Origin: Shewanella sp. Arc9-LZ
Lineage (GTDB): Bacteria > Pseudomonadota > Gammaproteobacteria > Enterobacterales > Shewanellaceae
NCBI RefSeq assembly: GCF_010092445.1
Contig: NZ_CP048031.1
Location: 3,100,001 to 3,164,000, forward strand
Reading direction: 5' to 3'
Length of the DNA: 64,000 bases
Shown here: piece after piece, positions 37,116-46,910 of the stretch
Numbering within the stretch: the first letter of the stretch is position 1
Layout: each line of letters begins with the position of its first letter
Notes under the pieces: model-generated
The model's database searches: none
The model's input: only the letters and a program-made list of their open reading frames with translations
Told to the model about the DNA's origin: nothing
Made by a program: the position numbers and the translations under genes

Positions 37116-37272
37116 TACTCACTAAGCCCAAAAAAATATAGGTCCCTGCTTAAAAATATTACAGGGTGAATAACGTAGTAGTCAGGATTATTATTTTAGC
37201 TTTTGCCCTTCGTCTTCATTATCCGCGCAAGCTTAGATCCCGGCTTAAATGCCTTATTGGGAGAGATCCATT

Positions 37273-37309
37273 TTTGACTTTTGACTTTTGACTTAATGAT
37301 TTAATGATT
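37273..37309. repeat. Short tandem repeats (7 bp x3, 8 bp x2)
   Basis: Three copies of TTTGACT followed by two of TAATGATT, in the 270-base gap 37116-37385 between the regulator and purF. No promoter was recognised there. Confidence 0.85.
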
Positions 37310-37318
37310 TAAACCCAT

Positions 37319-37350
37319 AAAAAAACCAGCATTTTCATGCTGGTTTTTTT
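37319..37350. terminator. Bidirectional rho-independent terminator
   Basis: AAAAAACCAGCAT / ATGCTGGTTTTTT around TTTC, with A/T runs on both sides. It ends purF (-) and may also stop the regulator transcript (+). Confidence 0.92.
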
Positions 37351-37385
37351 GTTGTTAACAAATATTGCTAACAAGGCCGGTTAAC

Positions 37386-38900
37386 TTATGGATGACACTC
37401 GTTGTGCATTTCTAAGTTAGTACCAATGTCTTTTGAGCGATTGGCTTTAGCATCATCATTACGTAATTGCGTTAAATGATCCAAGTAAGCTTGGTCAACG
37501 TCGTTGGTAATATAATGACCGTCGAATACTGATGTTTCGAAACGCTTAATCTCTGGATTTTCCATTCTTACCGCTTCAATTAAGTCGCTTAAGTCTTGGA
37601 AAATAATGCCATCGGCACCAATGATTTTGGCAATTTCGTCAGCATCACGACCATGAGCGATAAGCTCATTAGACGTCGGCATATCAATACCATACACATT
37701 CGGGAAACGAATTTCAGGTGCCGCTGAAGCAAAGTACACTTTCTTTGCACCGGCTTCTCGCGCCATTTCAATGATCTGTTCAGACGTAGTACCACGTACA
37801 ATCGAATCATCAACCAATAATACGTTTTTACCTTTAAACTCGGTATTAATCGCATTCAGTTTACGACGTACAGATTTTTTACGCTCTAACTGACCAGGCA
37901 TAATAAACGTACGACCAATATAACGATTTTTCACAAAACCTTGGCGGTACGGTAAATCCATGCAACGTGCAATTTCTAATGCGATATCGCACGAAGTTTC
38001 AGGAATAGGAATAACAACATCAATGTCGTGATCTTCCCATTCTTTCTTAATTTTTTCGCCTAACTTAGCGCCCATGTTTACACGGCTTGCATAAACAGAC
38101 ACTTTATCAATGCTCGAATCTGGACGTGCAAAATACACGAATTCGAAAATACATGGCGCATAGCTTGGGTCTGCTGCACATTGACGGGTAAACAATTGTC
38201 CATCAAGTGAAATATAAACAGCCTCACCAGGTGCTACGTCACGCATCACTTCAAAACCAACAGCGTCTAAAGCAACACTTTCAGAAGCAACCATGTACTC
38301 AGTACCCGTTGCAGTTTCGTGTTTACCCAATACCAAAGGACGAATACCAAATGGGTCGCGAAATGCCACTAAACCTTGGCCAATAATCATCGCAACTACC
38401 GCGTAAGCACCACGAGTTTGCGCATGCACTTTAGCAACTGCATCAAACACTTCATCGGCACTTAAGGTTAAACTGCGCGTTTCTTGTAACTCATCGGCTA
38501 ACAGATTTAACAAGATTTCTGAGTCTGAGGTGGTGTTAACATGACGACGCTTTGTGACCAAGCTTGCAGCCAGTTCAATCGTATTAGTCAAGTTACCGTT
38601 ATGTGCTAACGAAATACCAAATGGCGAGTTAACATAAAACGGTTGTGCCTCTGATGCACTCGAGCTGCCAGCGGTAGGATAACGAACATGTCCAATACCG
38701 GCATTGCCTTGTAAACGCTGCATATGTTTAGGTTCAAACACATCTTTGACTAAGCCGTTTGCTTTACGTAAACGAAACGCATTCATGTCAACCGTCACAA
38801 TACCTGCTGCGTCTTGACCACGATGTTGGAGCACAGTCAGCGCATCATAAATGGTCTGATTAACTGTTGATTTTCCTACTATTCCGACGATACCACACAT
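37386..38900 (-). CDS. purF: Amidophosphoribosyltransferase
   Basis: First committed step of purine synthesis, converting PRPP and glutamine to phosphoribosylamine. The 504 residues start MCGIVGIVG; Cys2 becomes the N-terminal nucleophile of the glutaminase domain. Further marks are [19 protein letters not shown] and the PRPP loop [14 protein letters not shown] near residue 365. It follows cvpA by 33 bases, as in E. coli. No PurR-type box was recognised upstream of cvpA. Confidence 0.97.
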   Translation of the reverse strand: MCGIVGIVGKSTVNQTIYDALTVLQHRGQDAAGIVTVDMNAFRLRKANGLVKDVFEPKHMQRLQGNAGIGHVRYPTAGSSSASEAQPFYVNSPFGISLAHNGNLTNTIELAASLVTKRRHVNTTSDSEILLNLLADELQETRSLTLSADEVFDAVAKVHAQTRGAYAVVAMIIGQGLVAFRDPFGIRPLVLGKHETATGTEYMVASESVALDAVGFEVMRDVAPGEAVYISLDGQLFTRQCAADPSYAPCIFEFVYFARPDSSIDKVSVYASRVNMGAKLGEKIKKEWEDHDIDVVIPIPETSCDIALEIARCMDLPYRQGFVKNRYIGRTFIMPGQLERKKSVRRKLNAINTEFKGKNVLLVDDSIVRGTTSEQIIEMAREAGAKKVYFASAAPEIRFPNVYGIDMPTSNELIAHGRDADEIAKIIGADGIIFQDLSDLIEAVRMENPEIKRFETSVFDGHYITNDVDQAYLDHLTQLRNDDAKANRSKDIGTNLEMHNECHP

Positions 38901-38933
38901 GGGTAAGGTTCCTCACTGTAAAGTGTTTTATGT

Positions 38934-39422
38934 TTATATTTTGGGTACAAAGCTAGAGGTATTTTCAAGGTAGTTAAAAAACCACTGAATAACCACGCCA
39001 AATTCAGGTACAAGAACAGAGTCCTGCCACCATTTAGTGTCAGGGAATGCCGTAAAAGCATCCATAAAAAACAGTAATGCACTAACGATTAACGCGCCAC
39101 GAATGGCACCAAAACACAGGCCTAAAACACGGTCTGTGCCCGATAATCCGGTTTTAGCCACTAACTGGCCTAATAAATAATTAACGAGAGCCCCTATGAT
39201 CAGGGTAATGATAAAAAGAATAGCAATCGCCACACCGTTTCTAACTAACTCGTCCTGCATTTGGGTTAAATGAGCTGCAAGATCAAGATAAAACTGGCTA
39301 GCGATAAAGAAAGCGGCAAACCAAACCACAAGAGACATGGCTTCTTTGGCAAATCCGCGGATCAAACTAATAATAGTTGATAACCCGATGACAATAATTA
39401 TTGCGTAATCAATCCAAACCAT
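38934..39422 (-). CDS. cvpA: CvpA family inner-membrane protein
   Basis: Membrane protein of 162 residues with four predicted helices, beginning [20 protein letters not shown]. The pattern [14 protein letters not shown], then NYLLGQLV and [13 protein letters not shown], is typical of CvpA. It is needed for colicin V export in E. coli and is linked to envelope homeostasis, but its mechanism is unclear. It is cotranscribed with purF. Confidence 0.95.
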   Translation of the reverse strand: MVWIDYAIIIVIGLSTIISLIRGFAKEAMSLVVWFAAFFIASQFYLDLAAHLTQMQDELVRNGVAIAILFIITLIIGALVNYLLGQLVAKTGLSGTDRVLGLCFGAIRGALIVSALLFFMDAFTAFPDTKWWQDSVLVPEFGVVIQWFFNYLENTSSFVPKI

Positions 39423-39510
39423 GGAGATGGGGATCCGGTATAGGGTTCAAGACGGCGGGATTCTAACAGAGACAGAGATGTTTCTCACCTCTGATTGCAC
39501 AAATTATTCT

Positions 39511-39552
39511 TGCGTGATTAAGAACAATCAAATTGTAAATATTAATCACGCA
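39511..39552. repeat. 10-bp perfect inverted repeat between dedD and cvpA
   Basis: TGCGTGATTA (39511-39520) and TAATCACGCA (39543-39552) enclose 22 AT-rich bases. No T run follows on the minus strand, so a terminator is unlikely. It may be an mRNA structure or a protein site upstream of cvpA-purF. Confidence 0.6.
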
Positions 39553-39574
39553 TGCAAAATACCGTCTGAAGAGG

Positions 39575-40213
39575 TTATTGTTCCTGTGGATTATAGGCTA
39601 CGATTTTGCCTTTTAATCCGGTTAATTTGAATATAGGTTGCTGACGAGCTTTAAGTTTTTCTTCTGAAACTTCAGGGCCAACAAACACTCGGGTTAGTTT
39701 CCCTTCAACGGGTACTTTAGGCAGTGTATAAGCGTTAAACCCCGCTTTTCGCAGTTGAGCAATCAACGCTTTTACATTGGTAATATTATTAAACCCGCCT
39801 AACTGCAATGTAAAACCAGCAGTAATAGGTGATTTCACTTTATTTGCAACCTGGGTTTCAGGCTTTTTAACTGCCACTGCTACTGTAACTGGAGCTGGAG
39901 CTGGCGGCTTAACAGCTTGGCTGACTTCTTTGGTCGGCTCTTTGTTCGGTTCAGCTCCCCCTAATGCAACGATATCGTTACTGAGATCTTGTGGTTCAGC
40001 AATCGTTAACACTTGAAATTCTTCTACTGGTTCAGCGGTATTGTCAGAATTAACTTTATTGGAAGCACTTGGCTGAGTTTGACGTAAAGGAATTTCAGTG
40101 AATTCCTCAACCACTTGCGTTTTTTTACCGTCTAATAAGTCGGGTAAAAAAATCACGCCTAAGGCCACTAATACGATGGTACCCACCAAACGATTTTGAA
40201 ATTGACGATTCAA
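39575..40213 (-). CDS. dedD: DedD-like SPOR domain protein
   Basis: Cell-division-associated protein of 212 residues: short cytosolic start, one TM helix (about 8-26, VGTIVLVALGVIFLPDL), a Pro/Glu/Val-rich periplasmic linker, and a C-terminal SPOR domain (about 135-210, FTLQLGGFNNITNVKALIAQ) that binds denuded peptidoglycan at the septum. Translation appears to start at TTG, with AGGGA about 8 bases upstream. Its position between folC and cvpA is as in E. coli. Confidence 0.92.
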   Translation of the reverse strand: MNRQFQNRLVGTIVLVALGVIFLPDLLDGKKTQVVEEFTEIPLRQTQPSASNKVNSDNTAEPVEEFQVLTIAEPQDLSNDIVALGGAEPNKEPTKEVSQAVKPPAPAPVTVAVAVKKPETQVANKVKSPITAGFTLQLGGFNNITNVKALIAQLRKAGFNAYTLPKVPVEGKLTRVFVGPEVSEEKLKARQQPIFKLTGLKGKIVAYNPQEQ

Positions 40214-40284
40214 AGCTAATTCCCTTTTTTAACCAAATGACGTTAATGATGGCTTGCACGACCGACGTCTGACATAAATAGTGT

Positions 40285-41562
40285 TTATAAAGATTTAAAG
40301 CCAGCTACAGTATAAAAAGAACCGAAGACAATAACCACATCATCTGCATTGACTGTAGCTTGTATAGCTTGCCATGCGCTAGCGATGTCAGCAAACTCAC
40401 TTACATGCTCACAGCTACCGTCATTGGGCAATGCTTGACGCAATGCTTGTGCTGATGCGCCACGTGGATTATCTAAACTCACCAAGTTCCAATGGCTAAT
40501 TTGCTCGGCTAATGTCGCCAATACTGACTTAATGTCTTTATCTTTAAGCATGCCACACAAGGCTACAATACGACGGCCTTGGTAAGCCTGTAACTGTTGC
40601 GCTAAATATCTGGCGGCATGTGGATTATGCGCAACATCTAATAATACTAATGGTTGCTGACTCACCTGCTCTAGTCGCCCAGCGAGTTGAGCTTGTTGTA
40701 ATCCTTGGTTTATGTGCTGTTGGCTTATTTGCGGCCAAATATGGCTTAGCAGCGCAACAACACTAGCAGCGTTAGCTAGCGGTAACCTTGGCACAGTTAA
40801 ACCTGTATATGACTGCCGTGCAGATTCAAAGTGCCACAATGCTGGTTGAGTCTGATCTTTATGGTAATTAAACTCATGCCCAACACGATAAAGGGTTGTA
40901 TGGAGTTGATTCGCATATTCAGTGATGCTCAACGGTAAGTCTGGCTCACCGATAATAGCGACACAATCGGGGCGAAACACACCAGCTTTCTCTCTGCCAA
41001 CCAGTTCGCGGGTATCGCCTAAATATTCTTGATGATCAAGATCGATTGAGGTCAAAATAGTGGCTATGGAATCAATAATATTGGTTGCATCCAACCGTCC
41101 ACCTAAACCCACTTCAAGGATGATCACATCGACTTTAGCAGCTTTAAACAAATATAAACCAGCTAAGGTAGCATATTCAAAAAAGGTTAATGAAATATCA
41201 CCTCGCGCCGCCTCTATGGCACAAAAAGCTTCGATAAGAGCGTCATCACTAGCGTCTTGTTGATTTATTTGCACCCGTTCATTGTAATGCAGCAAATGAG
41301 GCGAGCTATACACGCCGACAGACAAACCAGCCTGACGTAAAATCGAAGCCAACATGGCGCAGGTTGTGCCTTTGCCATTGGTGCCGGCTACGGTAATCAC
41401 TTTAGCTGGCGCCAAATCAAGCACACTCAATCGCTCGGCAACTGCGCTGACTCGAGTTAAACCCATGTCAATTTCGCTAGGATGAATTGCCAACAAATAA
41501 TCCAGCCATTGAGCTAAACTTGACTGTTGATTGGGCACAGTTATTTCAGACACGATTGACAT
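40285..41562 (-). CDS. folC: Dihydrofolate synthase / folylpolyglutamate synthase
   Basis: ATP-dependent ligase adding glutamate to dihydropteroate and to folates. The 425 residues include the P-loop VAGTNGKGTTCAM near residue 60, LEVGLGGRLDATN and the C-terminal DVAHNPHAARYL. Its upstream neighbour is truA, 117 bases away; accD, which separates these genes in E. coli, is absent. Confidence 0.96.
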   Translation of the reverse strand: MSIVSEITVPNQQSSLAQWLDYLLAIHPSEIDMGLTRVSAVAERLSVLDLAPAKVITVAGTNGKGTTCAMLASILRQAGLSVGVYSSPHLLHYNERVQINQQDASDDALIEAFCAIEAARGDISLTFFEYATLAGLYLFKAAKVDVIILEVGLGGRLDATNIIDSIATILTSIDLDHQEYLGDTRELVGREKAGVFRPDCVAIIGEPDLPLSITEYANQLHTTLYRVGHEFNYHKDQTQPALWHFESARQSYTGLTVPRLPLANAASVVALLSHIWPQISQQHINQGLQQAQLAGRLEQVSQQPLVLLDVAHNPHAARYLAQQLQAYQGRRIVALCGMLKDKDIKSVLATLAEQISHWNLVSLDNPRGASAQALRQALPNDGSCEHVSEFADIASAWQAIQATVNADDVVIVFGSFYTVAGFKSL

Positions 41563-41679
41563 AATTCAATACCATTTAACTTATTCAAACCTTACTCGGC
41601 CTGCGAATACAGAACATTCGTTTTACATTTCAATAAAGATAACTTAGCTAACTTAAATAACATAGATAGCTTAAAGGGC

Positions 41680-42465
41680 TTAATCGAGCATAAACAATGG
41701 ACCCAAAGCTAGCTTAGGTAATTGATAATGTTCAGGATAACTTACGTCGACCAAATACAATCCGTTCGGTTTAGCGGTAGGTGCCGCTAGCTTACGATTT
41801 TTCAGAGCAAACAATTCTGTTATCCACTCTATAGGTTGATTACCTAAGCCGATTTGCAGTAATGAACCAACAATATTACGCACCATATGATGTAAAAATG
41901 CATTAGCTTGAATATCGACCATCACATACATACCCTGGCGAGTCACATTGACTTGATGCACGTTTCGAAACGGCGTTTTAGATTGACAATGCAATGCTCT
42001 AAAACTGGTAAAATCGTGTTCGCCAACAAAAAGCTGTGCCGCTTTATGCATCAAGGTTTCATCAATATCACCGTGATAATGGCTCACTCCGGCACTTAAA
42101 ATACCCGGGCGCAGTTTATGATTATAAATCACATAGCGGTAACGTCTGGCTGTCGCACTGTAACGAGCATGAAAACTGTCATCGACTTCTTTTGCCCAGC
42201 GTATCGCCACACTGTCGGGTAAATTAGCATTAACGCCCTGTGTCCACGCCGTCATTGGACGTTGAACATCGGTGTCAAAATGAACCACCTGCCCGGTACC
42301 GTGTACACCAGTATCTGTTCTGCCGGCACACAAAACGGTTATAGGTTCATTAGCCACATAACTTAACGCTTTTTCAATCTGGGCTTGCACTGAATCGACC
42401 TCGAGTTGGCGCTGCCACCCACAAAAACCACTACCATCATATTCAACACCTAACGCGACCCGCAT
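41680..42465 (-). CDS. truA: tRNA pseudouridine(38-40) synthase
   Basis: Isomerises uridines 38-40 of the anticodon stem-loop. The catalytic aspartate is in [13 protein letters not shown] near residue 52. [13 protein letters not shown] and the start [18 protein letters not shown] are typical. The 261 residues are normal. It is separated from fimV by that gene's terminator, so it probably has its own promoter. Confidence 0.97.
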   Translation of the reverse strand: MRVALGVEYDGSGFCGWQRQLEVDSVQAQIEKALSYVANEPITVLCAGRTDTGVHGTGQVVHFDTDVQRPMTAWTQGVNANLPDSVAIRWAKEVDDSFHARYSATARRYRYVIYNHKLRPGILSAGVSHYHGDIDETLMHKAAQLFVGEHDFTSFRALHCQSKTPFRNVHQVNVTRQGMYVMVDIQANAFLHHMVRNIVGSLLQIGLGNQPIEWITELFALKNRKLAAPTAKPNGLYLVDVSYPEHYQLPKLALGPLFMLD

Positions 42466-42505
42466 GCCTATATCCTCTACTCAATAATGGCGCGCAGTTT
42501 ATCAC

Positions 42506-42536
42506 AAAAAAACGGCGCATGTATCTGCGCCGTTTG
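42506..42536 (-). terminator. Rho-independent terminator of fimV
   Basis: On the minus strand AAACGGCGCA / TGCGCCGTTT surround GATACA, followed by seven T, about 60 bases past the fimV stop. Confidence 0.93.
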
Positions 42537-42594
42537 CTTTTATGTGGTTAACATAAGCCTATTTCTTTACCTATGCAGGCAAAAAATTATCGGC

Positions 42595-45500
42595 TTAACT
42601 GACACTTTTTAGTAAATTTTTGGCTTCTAATTGCTGACGTTCATTACCGTCCATTTGCACTTCTTTTAATAACGCTCGGGCACTGTCTTGATCTTCAATT
42701 TCAATATACGCCCTGGCTAAATCAAGTTTTGCATTAACGGAGTTTTCTTCATCATCAACATCAACCATATTCGGATTGCCCATTAATGAACTTGCAGAGC
42801 CCATATCAACATTAACGTCTTTATACTGATCGGTTTTATCGTCATCTTCATCAGCATCGTTCAACAGTTTATCAATATCGATATAACCGTTTTCACGCTC
42901 AAAACGCATTAAGTCATCGTCACTGGCTTTATATTCTGTTGATTGGCTTCGTTCTTTTTGATCGAGTGCAGCCAATGCTTCATCAACAGTTAAGTTGTCA
43001 TCGCTAAGGATATACTCATCTTCTGAGGTAAAGTCATCATCGTTGTCATCATCATTGAGTGATTGTGAAAATGCAGCCAGTAGATCATCGTCACTCACAT
43101 CTGCTTCATCGACTTCTCTCTCGTCAGCGGCTGACTCGGCAGCTTTAAGTAAATCGCTTTCCCAATCTAAAAGTTCAGGTTTTGGTTTACTTGATTTTAG
43201 GTCATTAAAGAAGCCTGAATCTTTATTGATTTTACTTTTCGCACTAGACGAAGCAGCCTCTTCATCATCCATTTGTGCTAACAAGGCATCAAGACCATCA
43301 TCCGTTTCTGATGTAGGAGCTTGTGCAGCTGCAGTTTCTTGATCAGACTCAACATCATTATTGCTCGTTGACGCTAACGCAGCTTCAAGTTCAGCATCTA
43401 GCCAGCGGTTATCTTCGTCATCGCTGTCTGCTGCTTTATCAGCATCCGCTTCTGGCTCAATATACTTGTTCGTTTCAATATCAGCGGTATCAACTGTGTT
43501 AGTTAAATCGGTATCATTAAGATATTCATCAAACTCATCGAATAATGCGTTATCGTCGATGCTTTCATTGTCAGGCTGAGTGCTGTCAACCTGCGGAGCA
43601 CTGCCATACTGTGGGTTTTCAGTGTCATTTTCTGATGGAGTATCGTCTTTTATATCTTCTTTAAAGCTTGCCAATAAAGTATTAATATCATCATCGAGGG
43701 ACTCATCATCAGATATTGATTCTTCATCGGAAATATCATCATCTAATTCAGCAGCAATCTGTGCTTGGACGGCAGCCTTTTCCTGAACGTCGGCATCTGA
43801 CTCAATCACAGGCTCGTTAAGACTCGCTAATAATGCATCGATGTCATCATCACTGGTTTCATTATCATCAATGGAATCTACGACATCCTCATCACTTAAC
43901 TCTGCAGCAATTTGCGCCGCTAAATCATCACTATCGGAAGTTTGCTGTTCACCGGTTGATAGTTCATCACTTTTTTCATCAAACACTGATTCAATAACAG
44001 GCTCATTCAAGCTAGACAGCAATGCGTCAATGTCATCATCACTCGACTCTACATCTTGGATATCTTCGTTAGTATCATCTTGCAACTCAGCTGCAATTAA
44101 CGCGGCAATATCATCATCGTTGTCAATTGAATCACGGTTTAACGGCTGAAGGTCTGTATCCCCATCATCTGTTGAACTATCTGTTGAGCTATCTTCTTCG
44201 TTCTCATCCTTGGTTGCAGATAAGCCGGCTAGGAGTTGATCTATATCTTCGTCCGTTGCAGTAGGAGCATCAACATCAGTTTGTTCCGAATCAGGCTCTG
44301 ATAGTAATAAATCAAGGTCCTCTTCCGCGTTTGTTTCAGCTGATTTTACCGGTGTTTCGGCAGCCACATCATCCGGTTCTGCAGGCATATCAAACTCTGC
44401 TAACAATGCATCGATATCGTCATCCGCTTTTGCTTCAGCTGATTTTACCGGTGTTTCGGCGGCCACATCATCTGGCTCTGCAGGCATATCAAACTCAGCT
44501 AACAATGCATCGATATCGTCATCCGCTTTTGCTTCAGCTGATTTTATCTGTGTTTCGGCGGCCACATCATCTGGCTCTGCAGGCATATCAAACTCAGCTA
44601 ACAATGCATCGATATCGTCATCCGCGCTTGTGTCTGCTGATTTTACCGGCGTTTCGGCGGCCACATCATCCGGTTCTGCAGGCATATCAAACTCTGCTAA
44701 CAATGCATCGATATCGTCATCCGCTTTTGCTTCAGCTGATTTTACCGGTGTTTCGGCGGCCACATCATCCGGTTCTGCAGGCATATCAAACTCTGCTAAC
44801 AATGCATCGATATCGTCTTCCGCGTTTGCTTCAGCTGATTTTACCGGTGTTTCGGCGGCCACATCATCTGGCTCTGCTGGCATATCAAACTCAGCTAACA
44901 ATGCATCGATATCATCTTCCGCGCTTGTGTCTGCTGATTTTACTGCTGCGGCAGCGGCAACATCATCCGACTCCGCTGGCATATCAAACTCAGCTAACAA
45001 TGCATCGATATCATCTTCCGCGCTTGTGTCTGCTGATTTTACTGCTGCGGCAGCGGCAACATCATCCGACTCTGCAGGCATATCAAACTCAGCTAACAAT
45101 GCATCGATATCGTCATCCGCGCTTGTGTCTGCTGATTTTACTGCTGCCGCAGCCACATCATCTGGCTCTGCAGGCATATCAAACTCAGCTAATAGCGAAT
45201 CAATATCATTTTCTGCTGAAGCATCTAGATCATCAGTTTCATCTTTTCCAGTATCTTCATCTAAACCCGCCAACAAACTGTCTAAATCATCTTCTGGTGC
45301 AGAAGAATTTAGGGTTGCAGCAGGCTTATCATCTAATCCAGCAAGTAGACTATCGAGATCATCATCATCTTCAAGAGGTTCAAGATCAGAATCTTGATCT
45401 TCCATAGCCTCTGCCCATAAATCGTCTAATGAGGTCCCTTCTTCGTCTTCTATTTCTGTTTCACTAACAAACATATCTGACGCCATATCCATCTCGGCAT

Positions 45501-46620
45501 CATCTTCCATTTGGATTTCAGGCTGTAAATCTACGCTGTCTAAATCCAATAAATCATCAATTGAATCTTCATCACTTGAATCTAAATGGACCACAATATC
45601 ATCAGAGTCATCTAAGCCATCACTGCCTGTTGCAACTGCAGACTCTTGTTCAGACTGGGTTGCTGTTTTCACTTCAGATTGTTGAGACTTTTTATTTCGG
45701 CGACTGAGCAACCAGAAAATAAGCCCGAAGATAATTAACAGAGGGATAGAGGCGGCAAGGATCAACAAAATGGTGTTATCCATTAGGCTACGCCAAAAGT
45801 CAGTGGGTTCTTCTACTACGGGTTCCGCATTTTCGGTTTGATCTTCGAGTTTTTTATTTTCTAAGTTTAAAGCTTCATATTTCTCGCGTAATAGTTGTAG
45901 ATCTTCTTCAAGCGAGGAAATGTTTAATGACATTTGTTCAATTTTGTTTTTCAACGCTTGATTGTCATTATTACTGACCATTAATTCATCTTGCGCGCGC
46001 GCTAGCTCATCCGTGACCATCAACGTTTTTGCATTAGCTTTATCTAAGGTGCTATTGAGATCATTTACGACAACCGCATTAGCCTCATTAATCGCTTTGG
46101 TTTGAACCGCTACAGCAGGTGTTTGCTGAACTATTTGCAGTGGTTTTGCAGCAGTAGGCTTTTTAGGCGTTTCGACTATAGGGGATTGAATAGGTTTATT
46201 AATAACGGGACGAGGCTGGGTTTGTCTGCTAGCGCGGCGGTCATCTTGTTCAGCACGGCGTTTAGCAACATCATTGGGTATAGCTGCTATCACATCTACA
46301 GAAGGAACAAGTAATATCATCCCTCGCTCTAATGTATTGTAATTATTACCACTAAAAGCATGTGGATTCGCGTCAAATAACGCCGCCATCACTTGATAAA
46401 TACTGACCTTATCACTGGGTCTGACTTTTTGCGCAATACTCCAAAACGTATCTCTTGATGTCGTCGGACCATATTGCCGTTTCGCTTGTTGTTTAACCTC
46501 GCCATTGGGCCCAGTAATTTTGAGCGTTTCTGCTTGTGCAGACTCAATAATTTGTACACTGGTTAAACCAACCGCTGTGCAGGCAATCAAACCCACAATA
46601 TATGAAGTACGCAAAGTCAT
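42595..46620 (-). CDS. fimV: FimV/HubP-like polar scaffold protein with nine tandem repeats
   Basis: Inner-membrane protein of 1341 residues, a polar landmark in the FimV/HubP group. Order: signal-like segment (1-30), LysM-like peptidoglycan domain (about 50-110, RDTFWSIAQKVRPSD), coiled coil (about 205-265), TM helix (about 280-302), then a very acidic cytosolic part ending in the conserved FimV C-terminal TPR-like domain (AKLDLARAYIEIEDQDSA, last 45 residues). Residues about 470-765 are nine near-identical 33-residue units (IDALLAEFDMPAEPDDVA). The start at 46620 is chosen because GGAAGG precedes it and the signal segment follows directly. Such proteins anchor chemotaxis and chromosome-partition machinery at the pole. 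Confidence 0.94.
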   Translation of the reverse strand: MTLRTSYIVGLIACTAVGLTSVQIIESAQAETLKITGPNGEVKQQAKRQYGPTTSRDTFWSIAQKVRPSDKVSIYQVMAALFDANPHAFSGNNYNTLERGMILLVPSVDVIAAIPNDVAKRRAEQDDRRASRQTQPRPVINKPIQSPIVETPKKPTAAKPLQIVQQTPAVAVQTKAINEANAVVVNDLNSTLDKANAKTLMVTDELARAQDELMVSNNDNQALKNKIEQMSLNISSLEEDLQLLREKYEALNLENKKLEDQTENAEPVVEEPTDFWRSLMDNTILLILAASIPLLIIFGLIFWLLSRRNKKSQQSEVKTATQSEQESAVATGSDGLDDSDDIVVHLDSSDEDSIDDLLDLDSVDLQPEIQMEDDAEMDMASDMFVSETEIEDEEGTSLDDLWAEAMEDQDSDLEPLEDDDDLDSLLAGLDDKPAATLNSSAPEDDLDSLLAGLDEDTGKDETDDLDASAENDIDSLLAEFDMPAEPDDVAAAAVKSADTSADDDIDALLAEFDMPAESDDVAAAAAVKSADTSAEDDIDALLAEFDMPAESDDVAAAAAVKSADTSAEDDIDALLAEFDMPAEPDDVAAETPVKSAEANAEDDIDALLAEFDMPAEPDDVAAETPVKSAEAKADDDIDALLAEFDMPAEPDDVAAETPVKSADTSADDDIDALLAEFDMPAEPDDVAAETQIKSAEAKADDDIDALLAEFDMPAEPDDVAAETPVKSAEAKADDDIDALLAEFDMPAEPDDVAAETPVKSAETNAEEDLDLLLSEPDSEQTDVDAPTATDEDIDQLLAGLSATKDENEEDSSTDSSTDDGDTDLQPLNRDSIDNDDDIAALIAAELQDDTNEDIQDVESSDDDIDALLSSLNEPVIESVFDEKSDELSTGEQQTSDSDDLAAQIAAELSDEDVVDSIDDNETSDDDIDALLASLNEPVIESDADVQEKAAVQAQIAAELDDDISDEESISDDESLDDDINTLLASFKEDIKDDTPSENDTENPQYGSAPQVDSTQPDNESIDDNALFDEFDEYLNDTDLTNTVDTADIETNKYIEPEADADKAADSDDEDNRWLDAELEAALASTSNNDVESDQETAAAQAPTSETDDGLDALLAQMDDEEAASSSAKSKINKDSGFFNDLKSSKPKPELLDWESDLLKAAESAADEREVDEADVSDDDLLAAFSQSLNDDDNDDDFTSEDEYILSDDNLTVDEALAALDQKERSQSTEYKASDDDLMRFERENGYIDIDKLLNDADEDDDKTDQYKDVNVDMGSASSLMGNPNMVDVDDEENSVNAKLDLARAYIEIEDQDSARALLKEVQMDGNERQQLEAKNLLKSVS
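44326..45213 (-). repeat. Nine tandem 99-bp repeats inside fimV
   Basis: 888 bases: eight units of 99 bases and one of 96, all in frame. Two subtypes are visible: the first three end AAAAVKSADTSA, the last six carry AAETPVKSAE or AAETQIKSAE. Neighbouring copies are nearly identical in DNA, implying recent duplication or gene conversion. The arrays also create long open frames on the plus strand that are not genes. Confidence 0.97.
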
Positions 46621-46835
46621 CCCATCCTTCCCTTTTAGCGCTATTGAGTTACCGATTTGGCAACAGGCTTTAGGCAATTTTTATCGTTAGTATTATGGTC
46701 GTTAACTGTATCGAGTCACATCAATCGTGAGCCAATTTTACAGGCAATTTCGATGTTATTGATGTTAAAAATGATATGTTTACGACTATAAACTAGATTC
46801 ACCACACCTGCTACTATTGGGCTCAGTAAAACGGA

Positions 46836-46862
46836 AAAAGCCTGCGCATTGCAGGCTTTTTA
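46836..46862 (-). terminator. Rho-independent terminator of asd
   Basis: AAAAAGCCTGC / GCAGGCTTTTT around a 5-base loop, with a T run on the minus strand, 49 bases past the asd stop. Confidence 0.92.
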
Positions 46863-46910
46863 AACTAAATCGCGTTGTTGATTAAGTCATTACACATTGT
46901 TAAAGCGTAA

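Noticed and set aside
39421..39630. 69-codon plus-strand ORF in the dedD-cvpA gap
   Set aside because: Overlaps the cvpA start region and the dedD end on the other strand, covers an inverted repeat and resembles no protein.
44331..45407. Long plus-strand open frames (358 and 255 codons) across the fimV repeats
   Set aside because: They are antisense by-products of the 99-bp repeats, which lack stops in several frames. The products are low-complexity, and the minus-strand FimV reading has a start, domains and a terminator.
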